A stretch of DNA of 6,595 bases, taken from Methanosarcinales archaeon (GTDB lineage Archaea > Halobacteriota > Methanosarcinia > Methanosarcinales > Methanocomedenaceae). Positions 1 to 6,068 of this stretch are shown one piece after another. Each line of letters starts with the position of its first letter. The stretch's first letter is position 1. The notes under the pieces were generated by a model. It saw only the letters and a list, made by a program, of their open reading frames with translations. It had not been told where the DNA came from and ran no database searches. The stretch is taken from contig DAOUWY010000108.1 of NCBI GenBank assembly GCA_030666885.1, forward strand, positions 1 through 6,595, in the 5' to 3' direction. The position numbers were made by a program, and so were the translations under genes.

Positions 1-3
1 AGC

Positions 4-11
4 TATATAAA
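4..11 (+). promoter_or_regulatory. TATA box of the DUF4143 ATPase gene
   Basis: TATATAAA lies 25-32 bases before the ATG at 36, the usual archaeal spacing for a transcript that starts at or just before the start codon. This would leave the GTG at 18 upstream of the RNA start. An AAGGTGAT element at 15-22 could instead serve as a ribosome site if transcription begins further upstream. Both readings favour the ATG at 36. The assignment rests only on sequence and spacing. Confidence 0.5.
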
Positions 12-35
12 CAAAAGGTGATATTATTTTGTATA

Positions 36-1526
36 ATGGATTTCATAAATATTTTACAGCATAATCCCTGGTGGAAAGATCCAGCCGGGATATCTAATGA
101 TGTTAAGATAAAGGAATTTAATGCTGCCAAAATTCAATGGATTCCCCGAATAAAACATTACCTCAAATTTAACGAAGATGATAAAGATAAAATATATATA
201 CTTCGAGGGCCTCGCCAGGTTGGGAAAACAACGTTAATCAAAATCCTAATAAAAGAATTACTGGCAGAAGTTGATAACTCCAAAGGTGTTTTTTATTATA
301 CCTGTGACCTCGTAGCAAATGAGAAAGAATTATTCGAAGTAATTAATGTATATTTAGATTGGGTTTCTGCATTCAATTTGGATAGGAAATATATATTTTT
401 AGATGAAATATCATCTGTGACGAACTGGGAAAAAGGATTAAAATATTTAGTTGATGCCGGGTTTTTAGAAAACACATCTGTTTTTTTAACAGGATCACAT
501 TCTATTGACATTAAGCATAGTATTGAAAGATTACCTGGAAGAAGAGGAGAAGGCAATGGGACATTAAATAAAATATTAATGCCCATGAAATTTGCTGAAT
601 TCGCAGAGACCATTAATCCGGCAATAAGGAAATTATTTGAAGACAATCATATTCTCCGGAGTGATAAAAGAAAAACTATTATTTTTAATTTATTTGACAG
701 GAAAACAGATCCTGTAATAAATTTATTACAAACATATCAGGATGAATTAAATACATTATTTGAACAATATCTTATCACCGGTGGTATTATCAAACCGATT
801 AATCAATTTTTTTCAAAAAACATTATTGACAACAGTACTTATGAACTATATATTCGTTCACTGATGGGCGATTTGGCAAGATGGCAAATTCAAGAAGTAT
901 CTGTGAAGCAGATCTTACGAAGTATCTCAAATAAAATGACAACAACTATCAGCTGGCATAGCATTACTAAAGAAACTGATATTGCTTCACATAACACAGT
1001 ATCAAAATATGTAGGCTATCTGGAAGATTCATTTGTATTGAACACATTATATCCCGTAGATATCACACGAAAAGCTGCTGATTATAAGAAAGAAAAGAAA
1101 ATTTACTTTCAGGATCCATTTATATTTCATTCTTTAAGATCATGGGTTTTTGGAGAGACAGATTATTTCAATTCAACTTTATCTTATCTGAACATCCCGG
1201 AAAATAAGAGTAAATTAGTAGAATCTATTGTTGAAAATCATTTCATCCGATTTATGTATAATGTCTACCCAAGTGATGTTTTTGCATCACATGAACATGT
1301 ATTCTACTGGAGGAAAAAAGGGGGAAAAAGAGAAGTAGATTTTACAATAAAATCTAAAAACAACGAATTACTTCCAATTGAATTGAAATACCAGAATAAA
1401 ATTCAAAAAAGTGATTATAAAGGATTATCTAAATTCAATAAAGGAATAGTTATTTCAAAAAATGAATTTAATATGACTGGGAATTATGTGACTATTCCTG
1501 TTTCTTTATTTCTATTACTTGTTTAA
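36..1526 (+). CDS. AAA-type ATPase with C-terminal DUF4143 / nuclease-fold domain
   Basis: Member of the prokaryotic AAA_14-DUF4143 ATPases, a very common family whose cellular role is mostly unknown; some are suspected to be mobile or toxin-like. I start at ATG 36 (496 aa) because the GTG at 18 overlaps the GGTGAT element. Numbering from the GTG, the Walker A GPRQVGKTT is at 64-72, Walker B KYIFLDE at 124-130, the sensor-1-like VFLTGSH at 155-161, and the family's LPGRRGEG arginine segment at 172-179. The C-terminal part has a conserved glutamate (E402) and the pattern REVDF (438-442) followed by IELKY (454-458), which resembles the D...ExK core of PD-(D/E)XK nucleases. All ATPase motifs look intact. 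Base composition is far more AT-rich than the genes to the right, suggesting a separate origin. It converges on the hydrolase gene with 28 bases between. Confidence 0.9.
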   Translation: MDFINILQHNPWWKDPAGISNDVKIKEFNAAKIQWIPRIKHYLKFNEDDKDKIYILRGPRQVGKTTLIKILIKELLAEVDNSKGVFYYTCDLVANEKELFEVINVYLDWVSAFNLDRKYIFLDEISSVTNWEKGLKYLVDAGFLENTSVFLTGSHSIDIKHSIERLPGRRGEGNGTLNKILMPMKFAEFAETINPAIRKLFEDNHILRSDKRKTIIFNLFDRKTDPVINLLQTYQDELNTLFEQYLITGGIIKPINQFFSKNIIDNSTYELYIRSLMGDLARWQIQEVSVKQILRSISNKMTTTISWHSITKETDIASHNTVSKYVGYLEDSFVLNTLYPVDITRKAADYKKEKKIYFQDPFIFHSLRSWVFGETDYFNSTLSYLNIPENKSKLVESIVENHFIRFMYNVYPSDVFASHEHVFYWRKKGGKREVDFTIKSKNNELLPIELKYQNKIQKSDYKGLSKFNKGIVISKNEFNMTGNYVTIPVSLFLLLV

Positions 1527-1554
1527 TAAATACCGGGGTATTCGTGTTTCTGTC

Positions 1555-2541
1555 TCAACCCAACATCAATCCCAGCTCAGCTTCCAGCATTTCCCTCATA
1601 GCATCATTGTACCCATGCCCGCTACCTTCCACAGTATAGAACACCTTTGGCTCACCAGCTTTATTATAGGTGGCCTGTGCCAAATCTACAGGGACGATGG
1701 AATCGTTGATCATATGCAACATTACCAGCTTGCGGGGCAACAGCATGTCCAGATAAGTATCCGGGTCAATAGAGCGCAGGAACCTGGTCTGATCTTCTGT
1801 AACCTGGCCAGGATCATTTGCAATAAAGGATTCAATATCATACCCGCTGGTACTGATACCTACCACTCCGCTGATGGACGGGTCAATGGCCGCAGCAATG
1901 ATAGCGAACCTTCCACCGTTACTGATGCCGATAATAGCAATGTTGCCAGGGTCAATACCAGGGTACTGGCGCATAACATCAACAGCTTTCAGGGCATCAA
2001 AGACCATCTTATGCTGGGTAGGTTCCTGCCCGGCCTGGAACAAGTTGCCGTCAAGCTTGAAGTCCACTCCTCCTAAGTTGCGCTGGTCAATGACCATAGA
2101 AGCATATCCCATGTCAGCCAGTTCGGCAGACAGCCCCTGCCCGCCCTCTTTTGATACAGTTGCCCCGGGTAATATAAGGATACCGGGGACCGGATGGCTG
2201 CTGTTGGGGATACGCAGCAGGGCACTGATAACAGCATCCCTGCTGGAATAGTTGATATAATCGAGGAAATATTCGGGATTGTTTTCAGCGATTATTGAAT
2301 CATAAACCGGGATTCCACGATCAGTGGGATAAGACATAATTCCATCTTCGTCCACATCCCATTCCTGCGGTGTGGCATTATTGCCAAAAACAGCCCACAG
2401 CAACGCGATAAAGATTACAGCTAAGCCAAGAGCGATCAGTATCTTTGCTTTGGCTGCCTTCTTATTTACATCTGCCTGCCGGCGTCTTGCTTCCTTTTTA
2501 GACTGGGACGGCTCAGGTTTGGTTTTTCGCTTTTTTGCCAT
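1555..2541 (-). CDS. Membrane-anchored alpha/beta hydrolase (esterase/peptidase-like)
   Basis: A 328-aa serine hydrolase of the alpha/beta fold (dienelactone hydrolase/acyl-peptidase-like group); the substrate cannot be read from sequence. A lysine/arginine-rich stretch (residues 2-33, starting MAKKRKTK) precedes one hydrophobic helix (about 33-52). By the positive-inside rule this puts the catalytic domain outside the membrane. The strand-turn PGILILPGA (119-127) leads to the nucleophile elbow GISNGG (S207). Candidate acid and base are D280 (in LHMINDSIVPV) and H309 (in GSGHGYND), so the triad looks complete. The frame stays open to an ATG at 2658, but the extra 39 residues are tryptophan/cysteine/histidine-rich and unlike a signal or anchor. 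The basic N-terminus plus helix fits a start at 2541. No clear ribosome site precedes it, so a leaderless message is likely. It is divergent from the stomatin operon. Confidence 0.85.
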   Translation of the reverse strand: MAKKRKTKPEPSQSKKEARRRQADVNKKAAKAKILIALGLAVIFIALLWAVFGNNATPQEWDVDEDGIMSYPTDRGIPVYDSIIAENNPEYFLDYINYSSRDAVISALLRIPNSSHPVPGILILPGATVSKEGGQGLSAELADMGYASMVIDQRNLGGVDFKLDGNLFQAGQEPTQHKMVFDALKAVDVMRQYPGIDPGNIAIIGISNGGRFAIIAAAIDPSISGVVGISTSGYDIESFIANDPGQVTEDQTRFLRSIDPDTYLDMLLPRKLVMLHMINDSIVPVDLAQATYNKAGEPKVFYTVEGSGHGYNDAMREMLEAELGLMLG

Positions 2542-2565
2542 TGGGATATTAGAACAGGTTTGTCC

Positions 2566-2574
2566 TATATCATA
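2566..2574 (-). promoter_or_regulatory. Weak TATA-like element of the hydrolase gene
   Basis: On the minus strand TATGATATA is centred about 29 bases before the ATG at 2541, with an A-rich stretch upstream that could serve as BRE. This spacing suits a leaderless or near-leaderless transcript and agrees with the missing Shine-Dalgarno sequence. The match to the archaeal TATA consensus is only fair. Confidence 0.3.
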
Positions 2575-2723
2575 CTTATGATTTTTTTTTGCGTGACATA
2601 ACAACCAGTCAATTATAGCATGCCACTGCCACCGGAATGTCGGGTTGATATTCCACACTCTATAAAATTAGAAAGCCATAGACATTAGATGATCGAACTA
2701 ATTCAGGTACATATCAGGAATAA

Positions 2724-2757
2724 CAAGAAACTGCTCACTGACGTTTGCAGTTACTTG
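2724..2757. repeat. Inverted repeat (11-bp arms), candidate operator
   Basis: Left arm CAAGAAACTGC (2724-2734) and right arm GCAGTTACTTG (2747-2757) are reverse complements at 10 of 11 positions, around a 12-base spacer. The dyad ends 16 bases before the TATA box of the NfeD-slipin operon, where an archaeal regulator could act on TBP/TFB recruitment. It has no T-run after it and lies between divergent genes, so a terminator is unlikely. Confidence 0.5.
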
Positions 2758-2773
2758 ATTATACAAAATCATA

Positions 2774-2783
2774 CATTATATAC
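2774..2783 (+). promoter_or_regulatory. TATA box of the NfeD-slipin operon
   Basis: CATTATATAC (2774-2783), preceded by A-rich sequence, is the best TATA-like match before the NfeD gene. It predicts a start of transcription near 2805 and a leader of about 40 bases. The leader ends in GGGAT (2833-2837), a weak ribosome site eight bases before the ATG at 2845. Confidence 0.45.
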
Positions 2784-2844
2784 AGTAAAAATACAGCAAT
2801 AAATTAATTATAGCATTTAAGACAATTAATACTGGGATGTAACA

Positions 2845-3291
2845 ATGGTAAATGTAGAAATCGGATGGGTGATGATAATTGTAGGATTCGGCCTTCTTGT
2901 AGCTGAGTCGCTTCATCCCGGGTTCTTTGTGGCAGTACCTGGTACGGTATTACTGGTTATGGGTACAGTATTTATACTGCTTCCTGAAATATTCGATCAA
3001 TGGAGTGCGGTAATTATGGTCTTAACTGCACTAATTGCAAGCATTGCAACCATAATGATGTACCGGAAGATTGCCCCGGGACAGACACCATCATCCACCA
3101 GCAAAGACACACTGATTGATAAAATGGGGAAAGTGACCACTGATATTGAACCCGGTTCTATAACAGGAAAAGTGAAGATCGATAGCCAGACATGGAGTGC
3201 CACGTCCGAATCAGTCATTCCGAGAGGAAAGAAAGTGAAAGTAATAGAATCCGAAGGAGTCCATGTAAGAGTTGTTGAAATCAGTGAATGA
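2845..3291 (+). CDS. Short NfeD-like membrane protein (stomatin-operon partner)
   Basis: A 148-aa NfeD-family protein of the short, protease-less class. Hydrophobic segments lie at about 6-20, 26-47 and 54-73, with the family's ES-HPGFF turn (21-28) between the first two. A polar linker (77-88) leads to a C-terminal OB-fold-like domain (about 90-146). That domain has the typical order: MGKVTTDI-PGSITGKV (94-110), SQTWSATSES (114-123), IPRGKKVKVIESEGVHVRV (125-143). NfeD proteins are encoded next to SPFH proteins and are thought to bind and stabilise them in the membrane. Here the slipin gene follows after 70 bases, which supports that role. The 1510-type serine protease found fused to long NfeD proteins is absent from this gene and from the window. 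Confidence 0.88.
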   Translation: MVNVEIGWVMIIVGFGLLVAESLHPGFFVAVPGTVLLVMGTVFILLPEIFDQWSAVIMVLTALIASIATIMMYRKIAPGQTPSSTSKDTLIDKMGKVTTDIEPGSITGKVKIDSQTWSATSESVIPRGKKVKVIESEGVHVRVVEISE

Positions 3292-3349
3292 TTAATTACA
3301 TCATTTCAGTATAAAAACGTTCAGGAACAAAATTAAAAATAAATTATAT

Positions 3350-3354
3350 GGAGG
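3350..3354 (+). promoter_or_regulatory. Strong ribosome binding site of the slipin gene
   Basis: GGAGG stands seven bases before ATG 3362 and fixes the start. Together with the short gap to the NfeD gene it argues for translation from a shared message rather than a leaderless transcript. The AT-rich stretch at 3330-3348 could also hide an internal promoter. Confidence 0.8.
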
Positions 3355-3361
3355 ATAGTAT

Positions 3362-4519
3362 ATGGCAGTAGTTGATTTTGGATTGGGTCTGATCATTACA
3401 ATAGCACTCATTTTGATATTTATTTCGGGTGTTACCATTATCCAGCCTTATGAACAGGGTCTATGGATAGTGCTCGGACGCTACAGGAAACGGTTAAACC
3501 CAGGTTTTAACTGGGTCTATCCGCTGATCAGTGAAGTAATACGTATGGATTTGAGGACCCAGGTCCTGGATGTACCCAGGCAGGAGGTCATCACCAAGGA
3601 TAACAGCCCCACCAATGTGGACGCTATTGTCTATGTCAGGGTTATTGATCCGGAAAAGGCCTATTTTGAAGTGGTAAATTATCATGTCGCCACTATAAGC
3701 CTGTCACAGACCACACTGCGATCAGTAGTAGGTGATATGGAACTGGATGAGATCCTGTATAACAGGGATTTCATAAATACCAAGCTTAGGGATATCCTGG
3801 ATGAGGCCACCGATGCCTGGGGTGTAAAGGTTGAGGCCGTAGAGATCAGGGAAGTAGACCCTGTAGGGACAGTCAAGGAAGCTATGGAAGAGCAGACCTC
3901 TGCCGAGAGGAAGCGAAGGGCTGCCATCCTGCTGGCCGACGGCCAGAAAAAGGCTGCTATACTGGAGGCCGAAGGTTCCAAGCAGGCCCGGATACTGAAT
4001 GCTGAGGGTATGCGACAGTCACAGATACTTGAGGCTGAAGGCGAGCGGGTGTCAAAGATACTTATTGCCCAGGGTGAGTCCCAGGGTCTGAGAATCCTCA
4101 GTGTGGGTGCTGTGCCCCTGGATAAGAAGGCCATCTCTGTGCTTAGCATGGATATGATGAAGAAGATGGCTGAAGGCCAGGCCACAAAGATAATCTTCCC
4201 GATGGAGATCTCAAAGATGCTGAACCAGGTAGGGCAGTATCTGGGTGCCTCCACTGAAGTACCTGAAGTTGGCGAAACCCTGGATGTAGAAAAGATCGTG
4301 GGTAAGGCCGAGGAAGTGCTTGGACACATACCCAGGCCAGAGGAACTGAGGCGGGAAGTTGAGAAGATCGAGGAGGCACTGGTGAAGGAGACCGAAGAAA
4401 CATTGATGGCTGGCGAGGCACTTAAGGAAAAAGCGGTGTCTGATAAATCCGGCATCCACATCTTCAAGGCAACGGAAGATGAATCTTCTGCCGAACCAGA
4501 AGGCAGCCCAAAAGAGTGA
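3362..4519 (+). CDS. Slipin / stomatin-like SPFH (band 7) protein
   Basis: A 385-aa membrane scaffold of the SPFH/band 7 family. A hydrophobic N-terminal segment (about 6-26) is followed by the family signature IIQPYEQGLWIVLGRYRKRL (26-45) and LNPGFNWVYPLI (45-56). The band 7 core follows: RTQVLDVPRQEVITKDN (65-81), VDAIVYVRVIDPEKA (86-100) and WGVKVEAVEIREV (153-165). The coiled coil holds five tandem 11-residue units (187-241). After a conserved hydrophobic block (244-290) comes a highly charged tail (about 300-385) rich in Glu and Lys. This makes the protein about 100 residues longer than ordinary slipins of some 250-280 aa. Slipins oligomerise into ring-like assemblies that organise membrane microdomains; the NfeD partner lies directly upstream. 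A GC hairpin follows the stop. The slipin assignment is firm; the physiological role is not known. Confidence 0.93.
   Translation: MAVVDFGLGLIITIALILIFISGVTIIQPYEQGLWIVLGRYRKRLNPGFNWVYPLISEVIRMDLRTQVLDVPRQEVITKDNSPTNVDAIVYVRVIDPEKAYFEVVNYHVATISLSQTTLRSVVGDMELDEILYNRDFINTKLRDILDEATDAWGVKVEAVEIREVDPVGTVKEAMEEQTSAERKRRAAILLADGQKKAAILEAEGSKQARILNAEGMRQSQILEAEGERVSKILIAQGESQGLRILSVGAVPLDKKAISVLSMDMMKKMAEGQATKIIFPMEISKMLNQVGQYLGASTEVPEVGETLDVEKIVGKAEEVLGHIPRPEELRREVEKIEEALVKETEETLMAGEALKEKAVSDKSGIHIFKATEDESSAEPEGSPKE
3920..4084 (+). repeat. Five tandem 33-bp units coding hendecads in the slipin coiled coil
   Basis: Residues 187-241 of the slipin divide exactly into five 11-residue units: AAILLADGQKK, AAILEAEGSKQ, ARILNAEGMRQ, SQILEAEGERV and SKILIAQGESQ. 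Ile-Leu at unit positions 3-4, Ala at 6 and Gly at 8 are invariant. Eleven-residue periodicity means a coiled coil with right-handed tendency. Such Ala-Glu-Gly repeats are known in SPFH proteins. The DNA units have diverged, so the repeat is held by protein selection. Confidence 0.85.
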
Positions 4520-4531
4520 ATGTATCTGTCA

Positions 4532-4566
4532 GGGAGCGGTTAACTGCCGCCCCCTTAGTTTATTTT
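4532..4566 (+). terminator. Hairpin and T-rich tract after the stomatin operon
   Basis: GGGAGCGG (4532-4539) pairs with CCGCCCCC (4547-4554) through seven G-C pairs with one A/C mismatch, around a seven-base loop. A T-rich stretch, TTAGTTTATTTTT (4555-4567), follows. It begins 12 bases after the slipin stop. It lies within the N-terminal extension that the GNAT frame would have if begun upstream, which supports a later GNAT start. Confidence 0.6.
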
Positions 4567-4595
4567 TAATAATAGTAATATCATATTCCAGATAT

Positions 4596-5027
4596 GTGAA
4601 TGTCAATATCAGGACTGCCAGTAGCGTAGATATTCCAGACATTAAAAATATCCTGTCACAGTACATACTTGAGACTGAACTGGTAGATGATAACATTGAC
4701 TGGTTTGTTGTGGCAGAGACCATGGGCAGGATTGTAGGGTGTGCGTGTCTGGATAGCAGTATTGGTTTGATCGAGTTGAGGTCTATTGCTGTGCTGCCAG
4801 GGTGGAAAAATAAAGGAATCGGGCGCAGATTGTTCGAAACAATAATGCAAAGGGCAAAAGGTATGACTGACCGGATTTATGTAAGAACGACGGCCAGGGG
4901 GTTTTTCGGGAAGATGGGTTTTGAGGCACTGGATAATTCACAAAAACCCGTGTTGTGGCAGGAATGTGCCGACTGTGATAAACTGGATGTGTGTATGCAG
5001 GTGCCTATGGTACTGGAATTAAGGTGA
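4596..5027 (+). CDS. GNAT N-acetyltransferase, ArgA-like with cysteine tail
   Basis: A 143-aa GCN5-related acetyltransferase. The frame is open from ATG 4479, but that start lies inside the slipin gene and would translate the terminator hairpin. GTG 4596 directly precedes the first family strand (VNIRTASSVDIPDI). TTTTTAATAA at 4563-4572 could be the TATA box of a leaderless message. Motifs from the GTG: FVVAETMGRIVGCACL (37-52), the acetyl-CoA loop RSIAVLPGWKNKGIGRRLF (62-80), and GFFGKMGFE (102-110). The tail KPVLWQECADC.....C carries C124, C127 and C133. This layout resembles archaeal N-acetylglutamate-synthase-like (ArgA-type) GNATs. However, the segment between helix 1 and the second strand is shorter than in those enzymes, so the substrate is uncertain. 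The stop overlaps the ribosome site of the DUF531 gene, so the two are probably co-expressed. Confidence 0.82.
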   Translation: MNVNIRTASSVDIPDIKNILSQYILETELVDDNIDWFVVAETMGRIVGCACLDSSIGLIELRSIAVLPGWKNKGIGRRLFETIMQRAKGMTDRIYVRTTARGFFGKMGFEALDNSQKPVLWQECADCDKLDVCMQVPMVLELR

Positions 5028-5028
5028 T
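5022..5028 (+). promoter_or_regulatory. Ribosome site of the DUF531 gene, overlapping the GNAT stop
   Basis: AGGTGAT contains the TGA stop of the GNAT gene (5025-5027) and ends three bases before ATG 5032. The four-base gap and the shared element point to translational coupling of the two genes. Confidence 0.8.
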
Positions 5029-5031
5029 AAG

Positions 5032-5559
5032 ATGCTGACACTTGGACTGGTGAATACTTATGACAGGATCAAGGTGCTGGATGCACACTACCGCTCCATA
5101 GCCAGGGCGGCACCCATTGCCTACAGTTACGGGTTTGCGCTGGCATTGTTCGACTACCCGTTCAAGATGGATGCAGGGGAACTGTGCGATTTCGTTGCAG
5201 ATAAGACCACTATCGGCAGGTCAGGCAAGTACCTGCATGAGATGCTGGAGCACAACTGCTTTTTCGTGTTCGACCTACCAAAAAAAGGGTTCCAGCCCCA
5301 GTTCGGCGTGCCGGTGGTGACCACCTCGGGCCCGGACCTGAAGAAGGCCATTACCCCGGCGGCGCTGGCAGATGAAATTATCAGGGGCGGGTCGTACCTG
5401 CTGCTGGTTGGGCTGGGGCACAAGGGACTGCCACGGGAGTTGTTCGGGAGGGCGCGGTACCACCTGGATATTACAGGGCAGGGTGTGCCGCTTGAGACTT
5501 GTACGGCTATCGGTGCTGTGCCTGCGGTACTGGCGGCGTTGTTGGGGGAGAAAAGATAA
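5032..5559 (+). CDS. DUF531 family protein, putative SPOUT-fold methyltransferase
   Basis: A 175-aa soluble protein that I recognise as the archaeal DUF531 family; no function is established. The C-terminal third has the SPOUT methyltransferase pattern: a glycine-rich turn after a strand, LLLVGLGHKGLPRELFGRA (123-141), then LETCTAIGAVPAVLAALL (154-171), where the family's trefoil knot would bind S-adenosylmethionine. SPOUT enzymes mostly methylate tRNA or rRNA, so an RNA-modifying role is inferred and not shown. The N-terminus is GLVNTYDRIKVLDAHYRSIARAA (5-27), followed by FALALFDYPF (35-44). The gene is much more GC-rich than the flanks and is coupled to the upstream GNAT. Its stop directly abuts the stop of the convergent regulator gene with no gap. 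A decayed copy of its last 25 codons occurs at 6360-6449. Confidence 0.78.
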   Translation: MLTLGLVNTYDRIKVLDAHYRSIARAAPIAYSYGFALALFDYPFKMDAGELCDFVADKTTIGRSGKYLHEMLEHNCFFVFDLPKKGFQPQFGVPVVTTSGPDLKKAITPAALADEIIRGGSYLLLVGLGHKGLPRELFGRARYHLDITGQGVPLETCTAIGAVPAVLAALLGEKR

Positions 5560-5913
5560 TCATTCGTGGATGCGTTCTTTAATAGGTTCCCTTCGTTCCC
5601 ATTCTTTTACAAGTTGCTCAACATCTATATCGGCGAGCTTTATTGACAGTTCGTTCAATAATTTGCCAGTGGGGCTTTGGGATTCGAATTTATATAATTG
5701 GATTCTGCCCACCTTTTTTGTGGGGCTCATTATCTGGTAATGTAGCAACTTATCTTTCATGTCGAAGACAGTCGATTTTGAAACTTCTGAAGACTCTGCC
5801 AGTTCTGTCAGGTTGTATTCAAATTCTGAATGAAATGCTAAAGTCTCGATTACTTTTATCTGTGGATGTGTGCCAAATATGGCCTGCATAGGGGTTTCTA
5901 CCGGGATTTTCAT
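5560..5913 (-). CDS. Winged helix-turn-helix transcriptional regulator
   Basis: A 117-aa DNA-binding protein of a common archaeal winged-helix group (MarR/TrmB-like). After a short lead (TPMQAIFGTHPQIKVIETLA, 7-26) come the helix-turn-helix LTELAESSEVSKSTVFDMKDKLL (35-57) and the wing MSPTKKVGRIQLYKF (62-76). The helix ESQSPTGKLLNELSIKLADIDVEQL (77-101) could serve in dimerisation. No ligand or metal site is visible. The ATG at 5913 has GGAG eight bases upstream (minus strand; plus-strand 5921-5924), and a consensus TTTATATA lies at 5981-5988 on the minus strand. A dyad covers that TATA box, suggesting self-control. It is divergent from the small winged-helix gene at 6069 and convergent with the DUF531 gene. 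The target is unknown. Confidence 0.85.
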   Translation of the reverse strand: MKIPVETPMQAIFGTHPQIKVIETLAFHSEFEYNLTELAESSEVSKSTVFDMKDKLLHYQIMSPTKKVGRIQLYKFESQSPTGKLLNELSIKLADIDVEQLVKEWERREPIKERIHE

Positions 5914-5977
5914 GTTCTTACTCCAATGATTTTGAAAATTTATATGAAATACTTATTGTAATAGTTATTGGACCATT

Positions 5978-5996
5978 GAGTATATAAATTAAACTC
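5978..5996 (-). promoter_or_regulatory. TATA box within a dyad, promoter of the leftward regulator
   Basis: The minus strand reads TTTATATA at 5988-5981, a perfect archaeal TATA consensus. It predicts transcription from near 5958 and a leader of about 45 bases containing the GGAG site. GAGTATA (5978-5984) and TAAACTC (5990-5996) form an inverted repeat with one mismatch that encloses the TATA box, a classical place for a repressor to block TBP. A second AT-rich element, CATATAAA at 5946-5939, is closer to the gene and is a less likely alternative. Confidence 0.5.
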
Positions 5997-6033
5997 AAAA
6001 GACTGAAAATCATACTTTATAGTGTAAAACCGG

Positions 6034-6042
6034 AATATATTT
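6034..6042 (+). promoter_or_regulatory. TATA box of the small winged-helix gene
   Basis: AATATATTT (6034-6042) is preceded by CGG and centred about 31 bases before ATG 6069. It predicts a very short leader. No Shine-Dalgarno sequence is visible before the ATG, which agrees with near-leaderless translation. Confidence 0.45.
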
Positions 6043-6068
6043 ATTACAATCCACACTGTAACAATAAT

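Larger units (their letters stand above)
2542..2844. other. Divergent intergenic control region
   Basis: These 303 bases separate the leftward hydrolase from the rightward NfeD gene. They hold promoter-like elements for both directions and one strong dyad, listed separately. The left half (2542-2658) is also open on the minus strand as a possible but unlikely extension of the hydrolase. I see no RNA gene or further protein gene in it. Confidence 0.6.
5953..6067. repeat. Repeated ATTGTAA-type elements in the divergent region
   Basis: ATTGTAATA (5955-5963) has its exact reverse complement TATTACAAT at 6042-6050. A third, imperfect inverted copy, CTGTAACAATAA (6056-6067), matches the reverse complement of TTATTGTAATAG (5953-5964) at 10 of 12 positions. 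They flank both start regions of the divergent winged-helix genes and may be shared operators. The region is AT-rich, so chance matches are possible. Confidence 0.35.

Noticed and set aside
18..35. GTG start for the left ATPase adding six residues
   Set aside because: The GTG is part of the AAGGTGAT element and probably lies upstream of the RNA start predicted from the TATA box at 4-11; the ATG at 36 fits better.
1530..1541. ATACCGGGGTAT palindrome between the convergent genes as a terminator
   Set aside because: The stem is five pairs with a two-base loop and no T-run follows, too weak to call.
1519..2251. Plus-strand open frames opposite the hydrolase
   Set aside because: They are shadows of the hydrolase, whose triad and membrane anchor are clear on the other strand.
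2542..2658. N-terminal extension of the hydrolase to ATG 2658
   Set aside because: The extra residues do not look like a leader and would precede the basic, membrane-anchoring start at 2541; a promoter-like element lies within the extension.
3682..4467. Long minus-strand open frames opposite the slipin gene, including a serine-rich 261-residue one
   Set aside because: They mirror the biased codon use and Glu/Ala-rich repeats of the slipin and show no domain pattern of their own.
4479..4595. Long GNAT start overlapping the slipin gene
   Set aside because: It would translate through the slipin end and the terminator hairpin, and the extra residues have no place in the GNAT fold.
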